A DNA stretch of 64,000 bases, from the NCBI GenBank assembly GCA_015179125.1, contig WHVA01000456.1, forward strand, positions 1 through 64,000. Reading direction: 5' to 3'. This DNA is from Gautieria morchelliformis. Taxonomy: Eukaryota > Basidiomycota > Agaricomycetes > Gomphales > Gomphaceae. A program made the position numbers and the translations under genes. Below the pieces are notes generated by a model. The model saw nothing but the letters and a program-made list of their open reading frames with translations, was not told the origin of the DNA and did not search any database. How positions within the stretch are numbered: position 1 is the stretch's first letter; the number at the start of each line of letters is the position of its first letter. Positions 54,776-64,000 of this stretch are shown piece after piece.

Positions 54776-55527
54776 CGTTCGGCTACAGAATTGCGTGGGA
54801 TCGCACAGCCAAAATGAAATGATGTCGCTTCCAGATGATCCCGGAAATCACCTGAGATTGTGTGACTGTTCGGCTGGCACAATTTTGGAAAATGCCTACT
54901 TTTGCTATTGCAAATTTCATGTGTAATTTGGAATTCTGGTTCTGACCTGAATTCCACATTATTTCAAAAACCAAATTGCTTTCCGTCGTTACACCACACT
55001 GCCCTAGACATTGCGTCATGGCCACTCCCAGCTTGGACAAGCCCAAAAAGGAAAGTATCAATTCGGCCATCGTGCTCCTCCAAGCATGTGAGGTACTCAA
55101 GCGGAATCAGAAGGCAGCAGCGACCCTTGTTGCCTTTACTGCATTGCACTGGCAACAAAGTTCATGCACATTTAATTAGGTAGTGGTTTTTTTGTCTAAG
55201 TACCATTTTTGATAGAAAATGTTATAGCAGTGGCAAGGGCACCTGTAAGCACCAACAAAATGGCCCTTTGGGTGGCCTGCTGGTGTTTATGGAGCCTCTC
55301 CAATGTGCCCTGTCTCGATCGAGACAGGCCATGCTTCCAAACGACGCAACATTGACTGCGCTGTCACGTGACAGAAGTGTAGTTACTAGGAGTGTTCGGC
55401 TGGTTTCGGTGAAATTGAGCAAAATCACACAGGTGGTGGTGTTGCATTCGGCGGGCTGAAATGCAGCAAATGAAATCGCAAGACCGCACCATCCCAATTG
55501 GCATTGGATTTTCCAATTGTAAAAAAA
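54776..55527. mobile_element. Insertion-like segment in copy 2, family uncertain
   Basis: About 750 bp starting GAGCCCGTTCGGCT occupies the place of about 45 bp in copy 1. GTTCGGCT motifs recur at 54791, 54868 and 55392, as in fungal hAT ends, but I found no matching inverted terminus at the right, so it may be a composite. Confidence 0.4.
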
Positions 55528-57957
55528 TTTTACTGTAACAGATGTTAACAGATGTCTCGAAAGTAGTTAACACCTTTGGCCTTGGCCACGTTTGTAGCTC
55601 CAATAAGGTAGTGCCTGGAATGGCCCGGGATTAAGGTAGTGGCAGGATGTGACCACTGTACGCCGGTGCATCATGAAGCTGTGACAGTGTTTCGGTGAAT
55701 TGGTGTTTGGTGTACTAGTTGGTGTGCTCAGTATAGGAATGCAAGGATATGAATAGCACTATGAAGCTTGACAGCCTGAGAGAGATAGAGAGATACCAGT
55801 GCAGGAATACAACACAACACACACTCTGAGTCTCCGAGTCTAACCGCACGCGCGGCACACGATACACGATACACGACTCATATGCGATCCCCGCCCCACA
55901 CCCACACCCACACTCCCCGGCTCCACCCTCCCCTCTGAGTCCTGGAACAAATATGGGGCCGGTGCACGTGCCCATGCGCCACATCATGATTACGCTCCCG
56001 TTCGGCTCTTGCTCTGCGCCTCATACCGCCTTATAGCCATACACCCGCGCATCCCACGCATCCTGAGCCTTCCTCTAATAAGGCCTAATGCCTCCGCACA
56101 GGAACTAAACTCGGCACCCACACACCAACCCCCGGGCGGACCCCAGGACCGACCCCAGGACCTACGCCGGGACCGACCCCCAGACCCGTGACAGCCCGCC
56201 ACGGGGGCGAGCGTGTTCTAGCTGTGGTTAGGGTTCATGTGTGCATGGGAGTGGGGAGGCGGGGACCCCGCGGCCAGGTAGGCGTGCTGCGTGCGCGTGG
56301 GCGGGGGTGGGGGCTAGGAGCACTGTGGCGCGGCGGGGGGTATGCGTTGGGCGCGGGCCCGTTCCCGTTCCCATTCCCGTGGGGCGTGCACGGGGCTTTC
56401 ACGAAGACGCGCTTCGTGTCTTTGCCCGCGCGGCGGCGGCGGGTCTGGGAGGGGGGCGGCTATGGATGGGCACGGGTAAGGGTGCGGGGGCGGTGGTGTG
56501 CGTGGGCGAGGAAGGGCTTGCGGGTATAGAGTGGGAGGTAGGGCGCGTGTGTGGCACGGCGGGTGCGGGTGCTGCCGTCGTTGTTGGGGGCGAAGGCGTG
56601 TGTGTGGGGGGCTGCGGAGACGTGCGGTGTGGCGGCGGGGGCGAGACGCGCACATGCACATGCTGGCCACCGCGCATGCGGCCCCCAGGCGACAGGCGCA
56701 TCAACCTCGGCCGCGCGCTCCATCCCCATCCCCAGCCCTAGCCCCAGTCATCTTTCTCGTCCCCGTGACCCACCGCGCCAATTGCACGCACGCGCTCCCC
56801 GCCGACATGAAAGTCGCGCTCGGCCGTGCAGTTGAACTCCCGTGCCGGGGCCGTCTTGTAGAACTCCCGCCGTCTGGGGACGTCGGTGTGGTCGCGGGCG
56901 CCCGCCCACCCGCCTTTGAGCATGCGCCCGGCCCCGTCTCCACCCCAGAAGAACGCGCCCTCCTGCACGCCGAGCCACGCGGCCGCGCTCCAGCTGCCTA
57001 CTCTTCTGGAGCTCGCCCCAGGCATACGTCTCCCATGGGCAGTGCGCGTCCTCCGTGGGGAATCCCCCGGGTCGCGGTGGGCGTGTGGGTCATGGGGGAA
57101 GGAGCTGCCGTCTGGGGGACAGGGTGGGAAGAGCTTCATGAGCTCGTGGCCGGTGGGTGGGGGCGGGAAGGGTCGGCCGCGGGTGGAAGGACGGCCGAGC
57201 GGGATGTGAGGGGCGGGCGGGTGGAGCCTAGGGAGCAGCGAGTGGCGTTCGTTACGAGACACGAGGGACTGGGCAACGGGACGTAGCACCGGCTGGGTGG
57301 GGTTGTGTCTCCAGGGTCTGTGCTTGTGTGTGTGTCTGGGTCATGCTGGTGGATGGCAAGACGTGGTGGAGAGGGCAGCGAACGCATCATGCAGGATGGA
57401 CGGGATGCTTATATATGCAAAGGGAAATACCATAAATTGCGCTCGTTCCTCTTGTTGGCCTTATCTACACAGGGCACATACAAGCACACCCCACCGTCCC
57501 CGCCACTGGAAGACACCCAGGAAACATCATTATGGCAGGAGAGGGCGGTTGGGAGATATGAAGCCTGGAAGGAGAGGCTGTTAGTGTTATGTGAGGGGAG
57601 GACGGGTAAAATGCGTGGCCGGGACGAAATGTGCGTACCAGGCAAAGACGACGATGTCCGGGCTTGTTGTCTGTGTCTGTGTCTGTGTCATGCTGCTCGT
57701 AGTTGGAGTCAGGTGTCGGTTTGCATGTTTGTCTTGCTTTGGTGGGTGGCCGAAAGCGGGCGGCTGTTACATAAGTGTTTACGAAATTCGATTGAATGTG
57801 TTGTGTATCTCGTTTATGTTTGACACTGGATCCAACCAGGTTAGCTTGTTATCGGTGTTCCAAGGGAGCTGACATGATTCACGCCGACAGCTACAACTTT
57901 TTATTATCGCGCATGATTGCAAAAACATACCAGGCGTCCAATACCGTTTATTAGGGA
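55528..57957. repeat. Duplicated segment, copy 2 (hAT-free)
   Basis: Collinear with 45625-49312 minus the hAT, about 9.9 kb away and in the same orientation. It is GC-rich from 56100 to 57280. A conserved minus frame at 56738-57289 (DGAGRMLKGGWAG, RRREFYKTAP, AERDFHVGG) is the best candidate for a former coding region. The right edge is shared exactly (CAATACCGTTTATT). Confidence 0.8.
56738..57289 (-). pseudogene. Conserved frame in duplicated segment, copy 2, unknown
   Basis: 183-residue open frame. Its right half (RRVGSWSAAAWLGVQEGAFF, DGAGRMLKGGWAG, TDVPRRREFYKTAP, AERDFHVGG) has a protein-like composition and a partial counterpart in copy 1 (46289-46981). The family is not recognised. 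No start or splice model is convincing. Confidence 0.3.
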
Positions 57958-58043
57958 TGCTCAATTCTTAGTTCGGTTCGTTTTTTTCGTCTCGTCATGC
58001 GTCAAAATTTTCGAGTCCGACCGTAACCGAGCCAAAACAGCAT

Positions 58044-58124
58044 GTTTTGCTTCCGCCGGAAACCGAACTGGACGAGCTGGTCCTGGGGCAGTTCGTCCAG
58101 TTCGTTTTGCTGCGGAAGCAAAAC
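58044..58124. other. 81-bp imperfect hairpin
   Basis: GTTTTGCTTCCG (58044-58055) pairs with CGGAAGCAAAAC (58113-58124), and GAACTGGACGA (58065-58075) pairs with TCGTCCAGTTC (58093-58103). It is embedded in TTCGGTTCG-rich sequence beginning TAGGGATGCTCAA at 57956, which resembles a hAT terminus. Confidence 0.75.
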
Positions 58125-58204
58125 GACACCCTCGGCTGCCCGGCCACGTGAATTACTTAATAATATAAACTAATAATTATTGACTCTCAGCTGACTGCGC
58201 CTGC

Positions 58205-59704
58205 ATGAGCAAGAAGGATTACCAGGATGTCCTCCTGGCCACGGGAGCTCAACTGCAGATTCTCGGTATGCAGGAGAGCTTAGAAGATGAAGGAGATCTA
58301 GATAATCATGAGATGGATGACAATCATGAAGGAGCTGTGCTTGAGAGCATTGGCACAGGAATAATTGGTATCACTCACAGCCTTTCAGGCAATGGTTCGC
58401 GAGGGGGAGAGGGGGCTTATGATGTTATACCCAAATCAAAGGGTTTTTTTATCACTTCCTTGCATTGGCCAGACAGATGGTTCCGGTCCATGTACCGGTG
58501 AGATTTCATTTGCATGCCAAACTCGTTAATATGCTTAATTATGCAATGGGGAATGACATAGGCTCAGTCATGGAACTTTCACATCCCTCTGTCATATGCT
58601 CCAGCCCCTACCTATTTTTCAATCAACTGGGAGGCGACCACAGTGGCCAGCTGCATTTCAACTCGCTTGCTTCCTCACTAGGTACAGTACCAGAGGTTCG
58701 GACTCTCTCAGGGTGGCACAGCAGCTTGCCATTGGCCATGGTACTGTTTTTCTATACTGCCGTCGTATCACCCATGCACTTCGGTATTTAGGCCAGAAAC
58801 ATTTAGTCTGGTCAGATGAGGAGCGCAAAAAGGTGGTTCAGGATTGCTTTGAGGCACAGTTGGGCTTCAGGGCTGTTGGAGCATGTGATGGCTCACTTAT
58901 TAGGATTACTGAAGACCCACATGAGAGCCAGGGTGTGTACCGGTGTCGTAAAAAATTCCCAGCGGTACGTGATTACTTTGGAAGAGATACAGACAGCTGA
59001 TGTCAATTTCAGATAAATGTACAGGCTACTATTGATTATGAGAAAAGGTTTACATCCTATGCTATGGGTTGGCCAGGGTCTGTGCCGGATGTATCTGTTT
59101 TCAAGGCATCATATATTTGGAATAACCGTGCAGCGCACTTCAAGCCAGGCGAGTATCTACTAGCTGACAAAGGTATGAACAAATTGGTCACAGAGTACCA
59201 AAGTGTCTTCATATCAGTACATTCAGATTACCTGTCATCACCTTACCTCGTTCGACCATTTAATGAACCAGAGATTCGGAGATGTACTTCGATAGAGAAG
59301 CAACGGCAGCGTGACTTCAACAAACGGCTCTCTCATGTTCGCATATAGAACATGCATTCGGAATGCTCAAGGGCCAATTTCCTGCGCTCAAAGACATGGG
59401 GGGCGCTACGAATATTCAGGAGATATATCAAGCCGTTGAGGCACTGATGGTCATGCATAATTTATGCATTGACATGAATGACCATCCGGAGGATATAATG
59501 GACTATGATCCTACCGATGATACAGAGTCTCAAAATGACGGGGAGGAATCAGATGTTGACATAGGCATTCCGGTGTTTGGTCAGGCCATTCTACAACGAG
59601 TCCAGGTACCTGGGAGAGAGTCCGATGCATGGCTGCGTGCCCATGGTTTACAAAAGCGACAGCAGCTTCTAGGTCATCTCTGCCCTCGAGACGAATACAG
59701 CTAA
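58205..59704 (+). pseudogene. PIF/Harbinger transposase, one 2-bp frameshift
   Basis: Exons: N-terminus MSKKDYQDVLLATGAQ to SMYR with a GTGAGA donor near 58500; helix-turn-helix region AAFQLACFLTRY, LRVAQQLAIGHGTVFLYCRR (58640-58770); first catalytic Asp in VGACDGSLIRIT (about 58880); an intron near 58971-59013; second Asp in YLLADKGMN (about 59160). The Glu lies in IEHAFGMLKGQFPALKDMG (from about 59350). Between LSHVRI and EHAFG the text CGCATATAGAAC has two extra bases, creating a stop at 59346-59348. An unusual intron is less likely. The acidic C-terminus (DYDPTDDTESQNDGEESD) is normal for the group. Confidence 0.82.
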
Positions 59705-59722
59705 CATGATTCAATTAGCTAC

Positions 59723-60628
59723 TTAATCCATGAGTTCTTGTAATATACTGTTTTTGGCAGCTGCCTTGATTTCCTCATCTTCATGGTGCAGTAGCGTTTG
59801 AGCCAACATCACCTTGAATTTTTTCTCCTCCAACACCTTGCGCTCCCGAGCCTCCTCTGCCTCCTGAACCTCTCGCTGCTGTGCAATCTCCATATGTGCC
59901 TCACGACTTCTAGCCTCACGTTCCTGAAGGTCCCGTTGAATATCCTGTGAGGTGGATTCTCGGTCCTCCCTTTTTACAAGCAGATCCAGATGCAGTTGGT
60001 CTGCACTAGTGCGGGACTTTAAGTAAGAAGCGCTATTTGTAAAATGATCAGTAGCATCGGCACTCAGACTGTGGCGTGCCCGTGCAGCGGGCCTTGCTGT
60101 GAGGTATTTCTTCATAGACCCATCATCCGAGTCAGGATCAGAGACTTCGACATGAGAGGATGAACGAGAATGCAACGGAGAGAGCGGGCCACCTGAGTGA
60201 CAGACCTTGTCCTGACGCAAATTGGGCTTTTCACTCATCCTTTGTAATCAGGTTATCTTGAGAATAGCTACTCACCTACAGGCACTATAATACTCACCTG
60301 TTGTTAAAGAGCTCATACCAACCTTTTCTCTCCCAGTCCTGGACAATTTGCACGCTTAAATTCCCAACTGCGTGACCAGCCACGTGGGCTCCGTCCAGTC
60401 TCCTTTTAAGTACCCTATTATCGCTAGGATCTGGGTCCCCATCATCGTCGTCTCCATCACCTCCACCATTCCCAGTATAACCATCAAATGCCAGTATATA
60501 TTTATAAGTTTTGAGGAGCCGCTCCTAGCGGCCTTTGATCGCACTGGGGGCTCGGAATCCAAAAAAGAGCTCCTCGGAGGCCTACTAAATGTCAGATCAC
60601 TGATAGGATGAGGGGATTTACAAGACAT
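59723..60628 (-). CDS. Harbinger accessory ORF, coiled-coil
   Basis: It is convergent with the transposase, 18 bp between stops. The distal exon (59723-60238) encodes a Ser-rich start, HLDLLVKREDRESTSQDIQR and a charged coiled coil ending VMLAQTLLHHEDEEIKAAAK. The upstream exon (about 60300-60628) encodes Asp-rich and LKRRLDGAHVAGHAVGNLSV-like sequence in another frame. Harbinger elements usually carry a second gene for a Myb/SANT-like DNA-binding helper. The tail fits, but I see no clear SANT domain, so the assignment rests on context. Splicing is unresolved. Confidence 0.5.
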
Positions 60629-60715
60629 ACCTTTTTAAAGTGATGAGTTGGCGACTTGCAAAAACATTTATAGCAGTCCATATTATCAGGTCCTAGCAAC
60701 CACTCCAATATCGAT

Positions 60716-61639
60716 GCAGCCTGGGGATGGCTCCCAAGGAGCATCACACGTCACGCGCGAGAAGAGCTCCTCCGGGACATCCACGACCTCAAAAAAGAGG
60801 TCAAGGAGTTGGAACGCGCGGTCGAAGACTGCGATGACACTCTCGAAACTGAGTGCGCCAAGATCAAGGAACTGGAGCAGCAGCTGAGCGCAGCCCAGCT
60901 CCAGGTTACCCTGGCCCACGCTGCCTCAAAAAGGCCGCGACATGACCCGGCCACGGACCCAGTGGCCGGGCCATCATCACTTCGTGCGACAGCGCCTTTG
61001 CCAGCACACGCAACATCGGGGCTAGCGTCCCGATTGTCGGCGCCGACCCCGACAACGACAACGACGGAAGGGCATAGCACGCCTTCCAACTCTGCGTACG
61101 GCGTCCCAGAAGGATGGGAGTCGGAGTCGTCCGTCTGGAAGATGTACGACCCGGAAAGGGCACAGCGGCTGGCAGAGCAGCCAAAGAAATTGCACGGCAC
61201 CCCCAACACCATCAATGGGCTAGCCATTGCGAGGGAAAGCACGATTAGCGCTTACCTAGCGGCATCATCGTCGCACACTATCAACGACCCCGCCCTTCAA
61301 CGGCAGATAGCACAGGTCGAGGTCCAGTACATCGGGCCTGGCGTGGCCCTGCCTCCACCGGCGGGGACAGTTCACCCTCCCTACCCGGGGGAGGGGATGC
61401 TCATCCCACTCGGAGACCCACCGATCTCCGAGACGGGCCTCCTACCACGGCCGGTAGGGAAGGCCCAACAGCGTCATACTCAATGGTACGACGTCTGCCC
61501 GCTTGACGACCCACGCTTCGTCGAACTCCTAGCGCAGGCAAAAGAAACGCCACAGCTTGCGCGTATGCGCGAGATGATCGGCATATTTAAACGCATCAAG
61601 CGCAAACAGCGCGCTCGCAATCCAAATACATGGGTGTGA
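60716..61639 (+). CDS. Coiled-coil protein of unknown function, possibly gag or ORF1-like
   Basis: The open frame reads RSITRHAREELLRDIHDLKK, VKELERAVEDCDDTLETECA and IKELEQQLSAAQLQVTLAHA, a clear N-terminal coiled coil. A Thr/Pro/Ser linker follows, then a conserved-looking C-terminal half (WYDVCPLDDPRFVELLAQAK, RMREMIGIFKRIKRKQRARN). The first Met is at 60809, but the frame is open upstream and an exon may lie before it. There is no catalytic domain. The length and coiled coil recall retroelement ORF1 proteins, without proof. Confidence 0.4.
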   Translation, partial: AAWGWLPRSITRHAREELLRDIHDLKKEVKELERAVEDCDDTLETECAKIKELEQQLSAAQLQVTLAHAASKRPRHDPATDPVAGPSSLRATAPLPAHATSGLASRLSAPTPTTTTTEGHSTPSNSAYGVPEGWESESSVWKMYDPERAQRLAEQPKKLHGTPNTINGLAIARESTISAYLAASSSHTINDPALQRQIAQVEVQYIGPGVALPPPAGTVHPPYPGEGMLIPLGDPPISETGLLPRPVGKAQQRHTQWYDVCPLDDPRFVELLAQAKETPQLARMREMIGIFKRIKRKQRARNPNTWV

Positions 61640-61689
61640 AACTCAGACGCCCGTCCCTGCGCCTCCACCTTCGGTGCCCCTGAACCATC

Positions 61690-62640
61690 CCCTCGCATCC
61701 TCAGTACGGTGCACCTGCACTGTAGGCCACTGCGTGCACCGTATCCCGCTGCCCCTCAGTATGGTGCATGCGCACCGTATCCGGCTGCCCCTCACAGTAC
61801 GGTGCACGTGCACCGTATGCTGCTGCCCCTCAGTACGGTGCACGCGCACCGTATGCCGCTGCCCCTCAGTACAGTGCACGTGCACCGTAGGCCGCTGCCC
61901 CTCCGAACGGTGCATGTGCACCGTATCCCGCTGACCCTCAGTACGGGGCACATGCACCATACGGTGCACCTGCACCGTAGGCTGCTGCCCCTCCGAATGG
62001 TGCAGGTGCACCATATGTTGCCGCCCATCCGCACGGTGCACGTGCACCGTAGGCCGCTGACCCTCCATGCGGTGCACATGCACCGTATCACGCTGCCCCT
62101 CAGTACCGTGCAGGTGCACCGTAGGCCGCTGCCCCTACCTACGGTGCACCTGCACCATATCCCGCTGCCCCTCCATACGGTGCATGTGCACTGTATGCCA
62201 CCGCCCATCCGTACGGTGCATGTGCACCATACAATGCCTGTGGGTACGGTGCACGTGCACCATACGACGCCTGTTCGTATGGTGAATATGCACCATACCC
62301 GGCCTGCGAGAACGGTGCACACGGTAGGCCGCCTGGCCGTACGGTGTACCTGTACCATACGCCGCCCCCTCTCGGTACGGTGCACGTGCACCGTACTGTG
62401 AGGGGGCGGCGTATGGTGCGCGTGCATCGTACTGAGGGGCAGCGGCCTACGGTGCATGTGCACCGTACTCAGGGGCAGCGGCCTGCGCATACGGTGCATG
62501 TGCCCTGTACTGAGGGTCAGCGGGATACGGTGCACGTGCATCATATGGTGCAGGTGCACCTGCACCGTACTTCACGCACACCATACGCTGCCCGTCCGTA
62601 CGGTGTACGTGTATGATAACTGCGATGCACCGGGTTGAGG
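61690..62640. repeat. 36-bp palindromic minisatellite that inverts near 62398
   Basis: The unit carries the perfect palindrome GGTGCACGTGCACC followed by GTAKGCCGCTGCCCCTCAGTAC-like spacer. About 20 units run left to right; from about 62398 the spacer orientation flips (GTACTGAGGGGCAGCGG), giving a large inverted array. The 36-bp period leaves long frames open on both strands (for example plus 61709-62401 and minus 61792-62565) encoding VHVHR-type dodecads. These are probably not genes. Confidence 0.9.
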
Positions 62641-62960
62641 GATGTGAGCTTGGTTGGACAGATCACACACCGTAGGCCGCATGCAGCCCGTCCGTGCGGT
62701 GCACATCGCATGCACCATACGCCACCCGTCCGTACAGTGCACATGTACGATAACTGTGGTGCACTGGGTTGAGGGCTGTGAGCTTGGTTGGACAGATTAG
62801 AGCGGGACAACGATCTGCAAGACAATGTAACCTCTGGCACATTCTCCAAACGCCGCCGCCCCACCCCGTAGGCTGCCCCTCAGTACGGCGCACATGCTTG
62901 AGGCCTATGAGAGTGGTTGGACAGATTAGAGCACAACAATGATCTGCAAGACAACTTACC
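62641..62960. repeat. Three tandem units of about 130 bp
   Basis: TTGGTTGGACAGATTAGAGC and AACGATCTGCAAGACAA blocks recur at about 62650, 62784 and 62913, joined by pieces of the neighbouring minisatellite (GTACGGTGCACAT). The array is the right-hand continuation of the satellite region. Confidence 0.75.
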
Positions 62961-63271
62961 CTCCTGTCCATCTACCACATATCATGTCGAAACCTTCCCA
63001 TGGAAGTGCATCGTTTCTTGGACCTTCCTATGTACGCACAAACGGACCTGGAACTGTGGGTTAGTAGAGTAGCCAAATGCTTGGCCACTCCCATGAACGT
63101 ACCTCTGGTCAGTCCAGTCAACTCGATAGTTGTCGTCATTATGTAAGTTAGAAGCAACAAAAACAGAGCACGCAGTGTCACGAGTTGGTCACGTGACTAC
63201 AACTCGTGGGTTCTCGTATGAGACAGGCGACTATTGTACTGACTGCACGTGTCTGCTTGTATGTAGTGGTT

Positions 63272-64000
63272 TTAAGGAATGGTAGCACCTGCTTCAGATT
63301 CAAACATGTGTCTGTGTGCAGGACCAGGAACTAATGGAGCTACTGGTGTGACTACTCTAGTCTCTGCAAATTGAAGAATTGGGAAGTCAGGCGCGGTCTG
63401 CACTTGCAACCTCCAAACTACCCCCATCATTGTCTGGATTTTCAGCCTGTTCCAAACACTCACGAACACCTGAGTGTAAACTATGGCCACCCTTGTGTCA
63501 TGTAGCTCACCCCCTTCTAAATTCGATTGAGGCCACTGTTTCCACACTCAGCAGCACTGGTGTTCCCAGTGGCCAGATGGGGGTCCATATCCATGTATGT
63601 GGACAAGAAGGATGCCTGTGAGCACTTGGTGTGCCCACCGGAGTGAAAGTCATCCACGGCAAAGAGGGTGTCAGCAAAAAAGGCGGGTTCATGTGTGAGA
63701 CAGTATGGGGCTAGAGCACATGCAAAATCATACACAACCAGCTTGGGAGCAACAGGCCATCATGTGAACAGTGTGGAGAAGACATCATTGCGTCCCTCCC
63801 CCTGGGGTATGCAGTGGAATCCATAGCAGATTGAATGCATGCACCAGCAACACATGATTCCACCAGTGAGGCCCTGCATTTTGTAGCTTGCGTAGTACTT
63901 GGAGCACTTGTCGCCCTGGTCGCCGGTGGGATCATTCCTAGTGTCATGGGCTAGGGAAGGATAACAGGCCAGGAGCGGAGAGGAGGCTGCATGTACCATG
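63272..64000 (-). pseudogene. KDZ-type transposase C-terminal part, decayed, continues past the window
   Basis: From the right edge: GLTGGIMCCWCMHSICYGFH then IPQGEGRNDVFSTLFT, a TGA at 63760-63762, WPVAPKLVVYDFACALAPYC, FAVDDFHSGGHTKCSQASFL, SAAECGNSGLNRI, a stop at 63517-63519, and in a shifted frame VAIVYTQVFVSVWNRLKIQ. These blocks follow the order of the Kyakuja-Dileera-Zisupton transposases common in basidiomycetes. Asp, Asp and Glu candidates are in VYDFAC, VDDFH and AAECGN. Two stops and one frameshift mark it as dead. Confidence 0.75.

Noticed and set aside
61709..62565. Long VHVHR-repeat frames on both strands as His-rich proteins
   Set aside because: The period of 36 bp, a multiple of three, and the palindromic unit explain the openness of both strands.

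Overview
The window is nuclear DNA of a filamentous basidiomycete, most likely an Agaricomycete. The basis is many 45-65 bp GT-AG introns, a DUF6533-type membrane protein, a heme-thiolate peroxidase relic, a BTB protein of basidiomycete type, a small cysteine-rich secreted protein with a predicted GPI tail, and fungal Ty3, Helitron, Harbinger, hAT and KDZ transposons. The style of the long terminal repeats (LTRs) would fit Rhizoctonia or Ceratobasidium, but that is only a guess. No tRNA, rRNA or CRISPR was seen.

Layout. 1-9480: a decayed Ty3/gypsy element on the minus strand (gypsy-1). It is split by a solo LTR with a perfect 5-bp target-site duplication (TSD). Its own 5' LTR follows, then a pile of related LTR-140 bp-LTR miniature elements. 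9481-11.9 kb: LTR scraps and gene-poor DNA. 11.9-23.9 kb: the only true gene island. It holds a decayed paralogue and an intact copy of a secreted Cys-rich protein (-), an O-fucosyltransferase-like type II membrane protein (-), a ten-finger TFIIIA (-), an endonuclease/exonuclease/phosphatase-fold protein with a broken catalytic motif (-), epsilon-COP (+), a BTB protein (+) and an ASC-1/TRIP4-type zinc-finger protein (+). 24.0-37.0 kb: a head-to-tail train of Helitrons. The first is near-autonomous (Rep plus PIF1 helicase, one 2-bp frameshift). The others are non-autonomous and chimeric, carrying a 21-bp minisatellite and an LTR. 37.2-44.2 kb: a full-length but decayed chromodomain gypsy (gypsy-2) interrupting a gene with a possible GRF-like zinc motif. 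44.6-58.0 kb: a Copia relic and a 2.4-kb segment present twice (45.6 and 55.5 kb). One copy is split by a non-autonomous hAT with an 8-bp TSD. Between the copies lie a DUF6533 gene and a broken peroxygenase gene. 58.0-64.0 kb: a PIF/Harbinger transposase with a convergent accessory ORF, a coiled-coil ORF, a palindromic inverted minisatellite and a decayed KDZ transposase running off the right edge.

The gene-island genes have housekeeping roles (Pol III transcription, COPI transport, probable glycosylation, probable transcription or translation-quality coactivation). They share no pathway, and nothing suggests a metabolic cluster. I found no clear new defence-like or biosynthetic system. The most unusual material is structural: the Helitron train with its captured LTR and minisatellite, the palindromic minisatellite, and the LTR-derived miniature elements.
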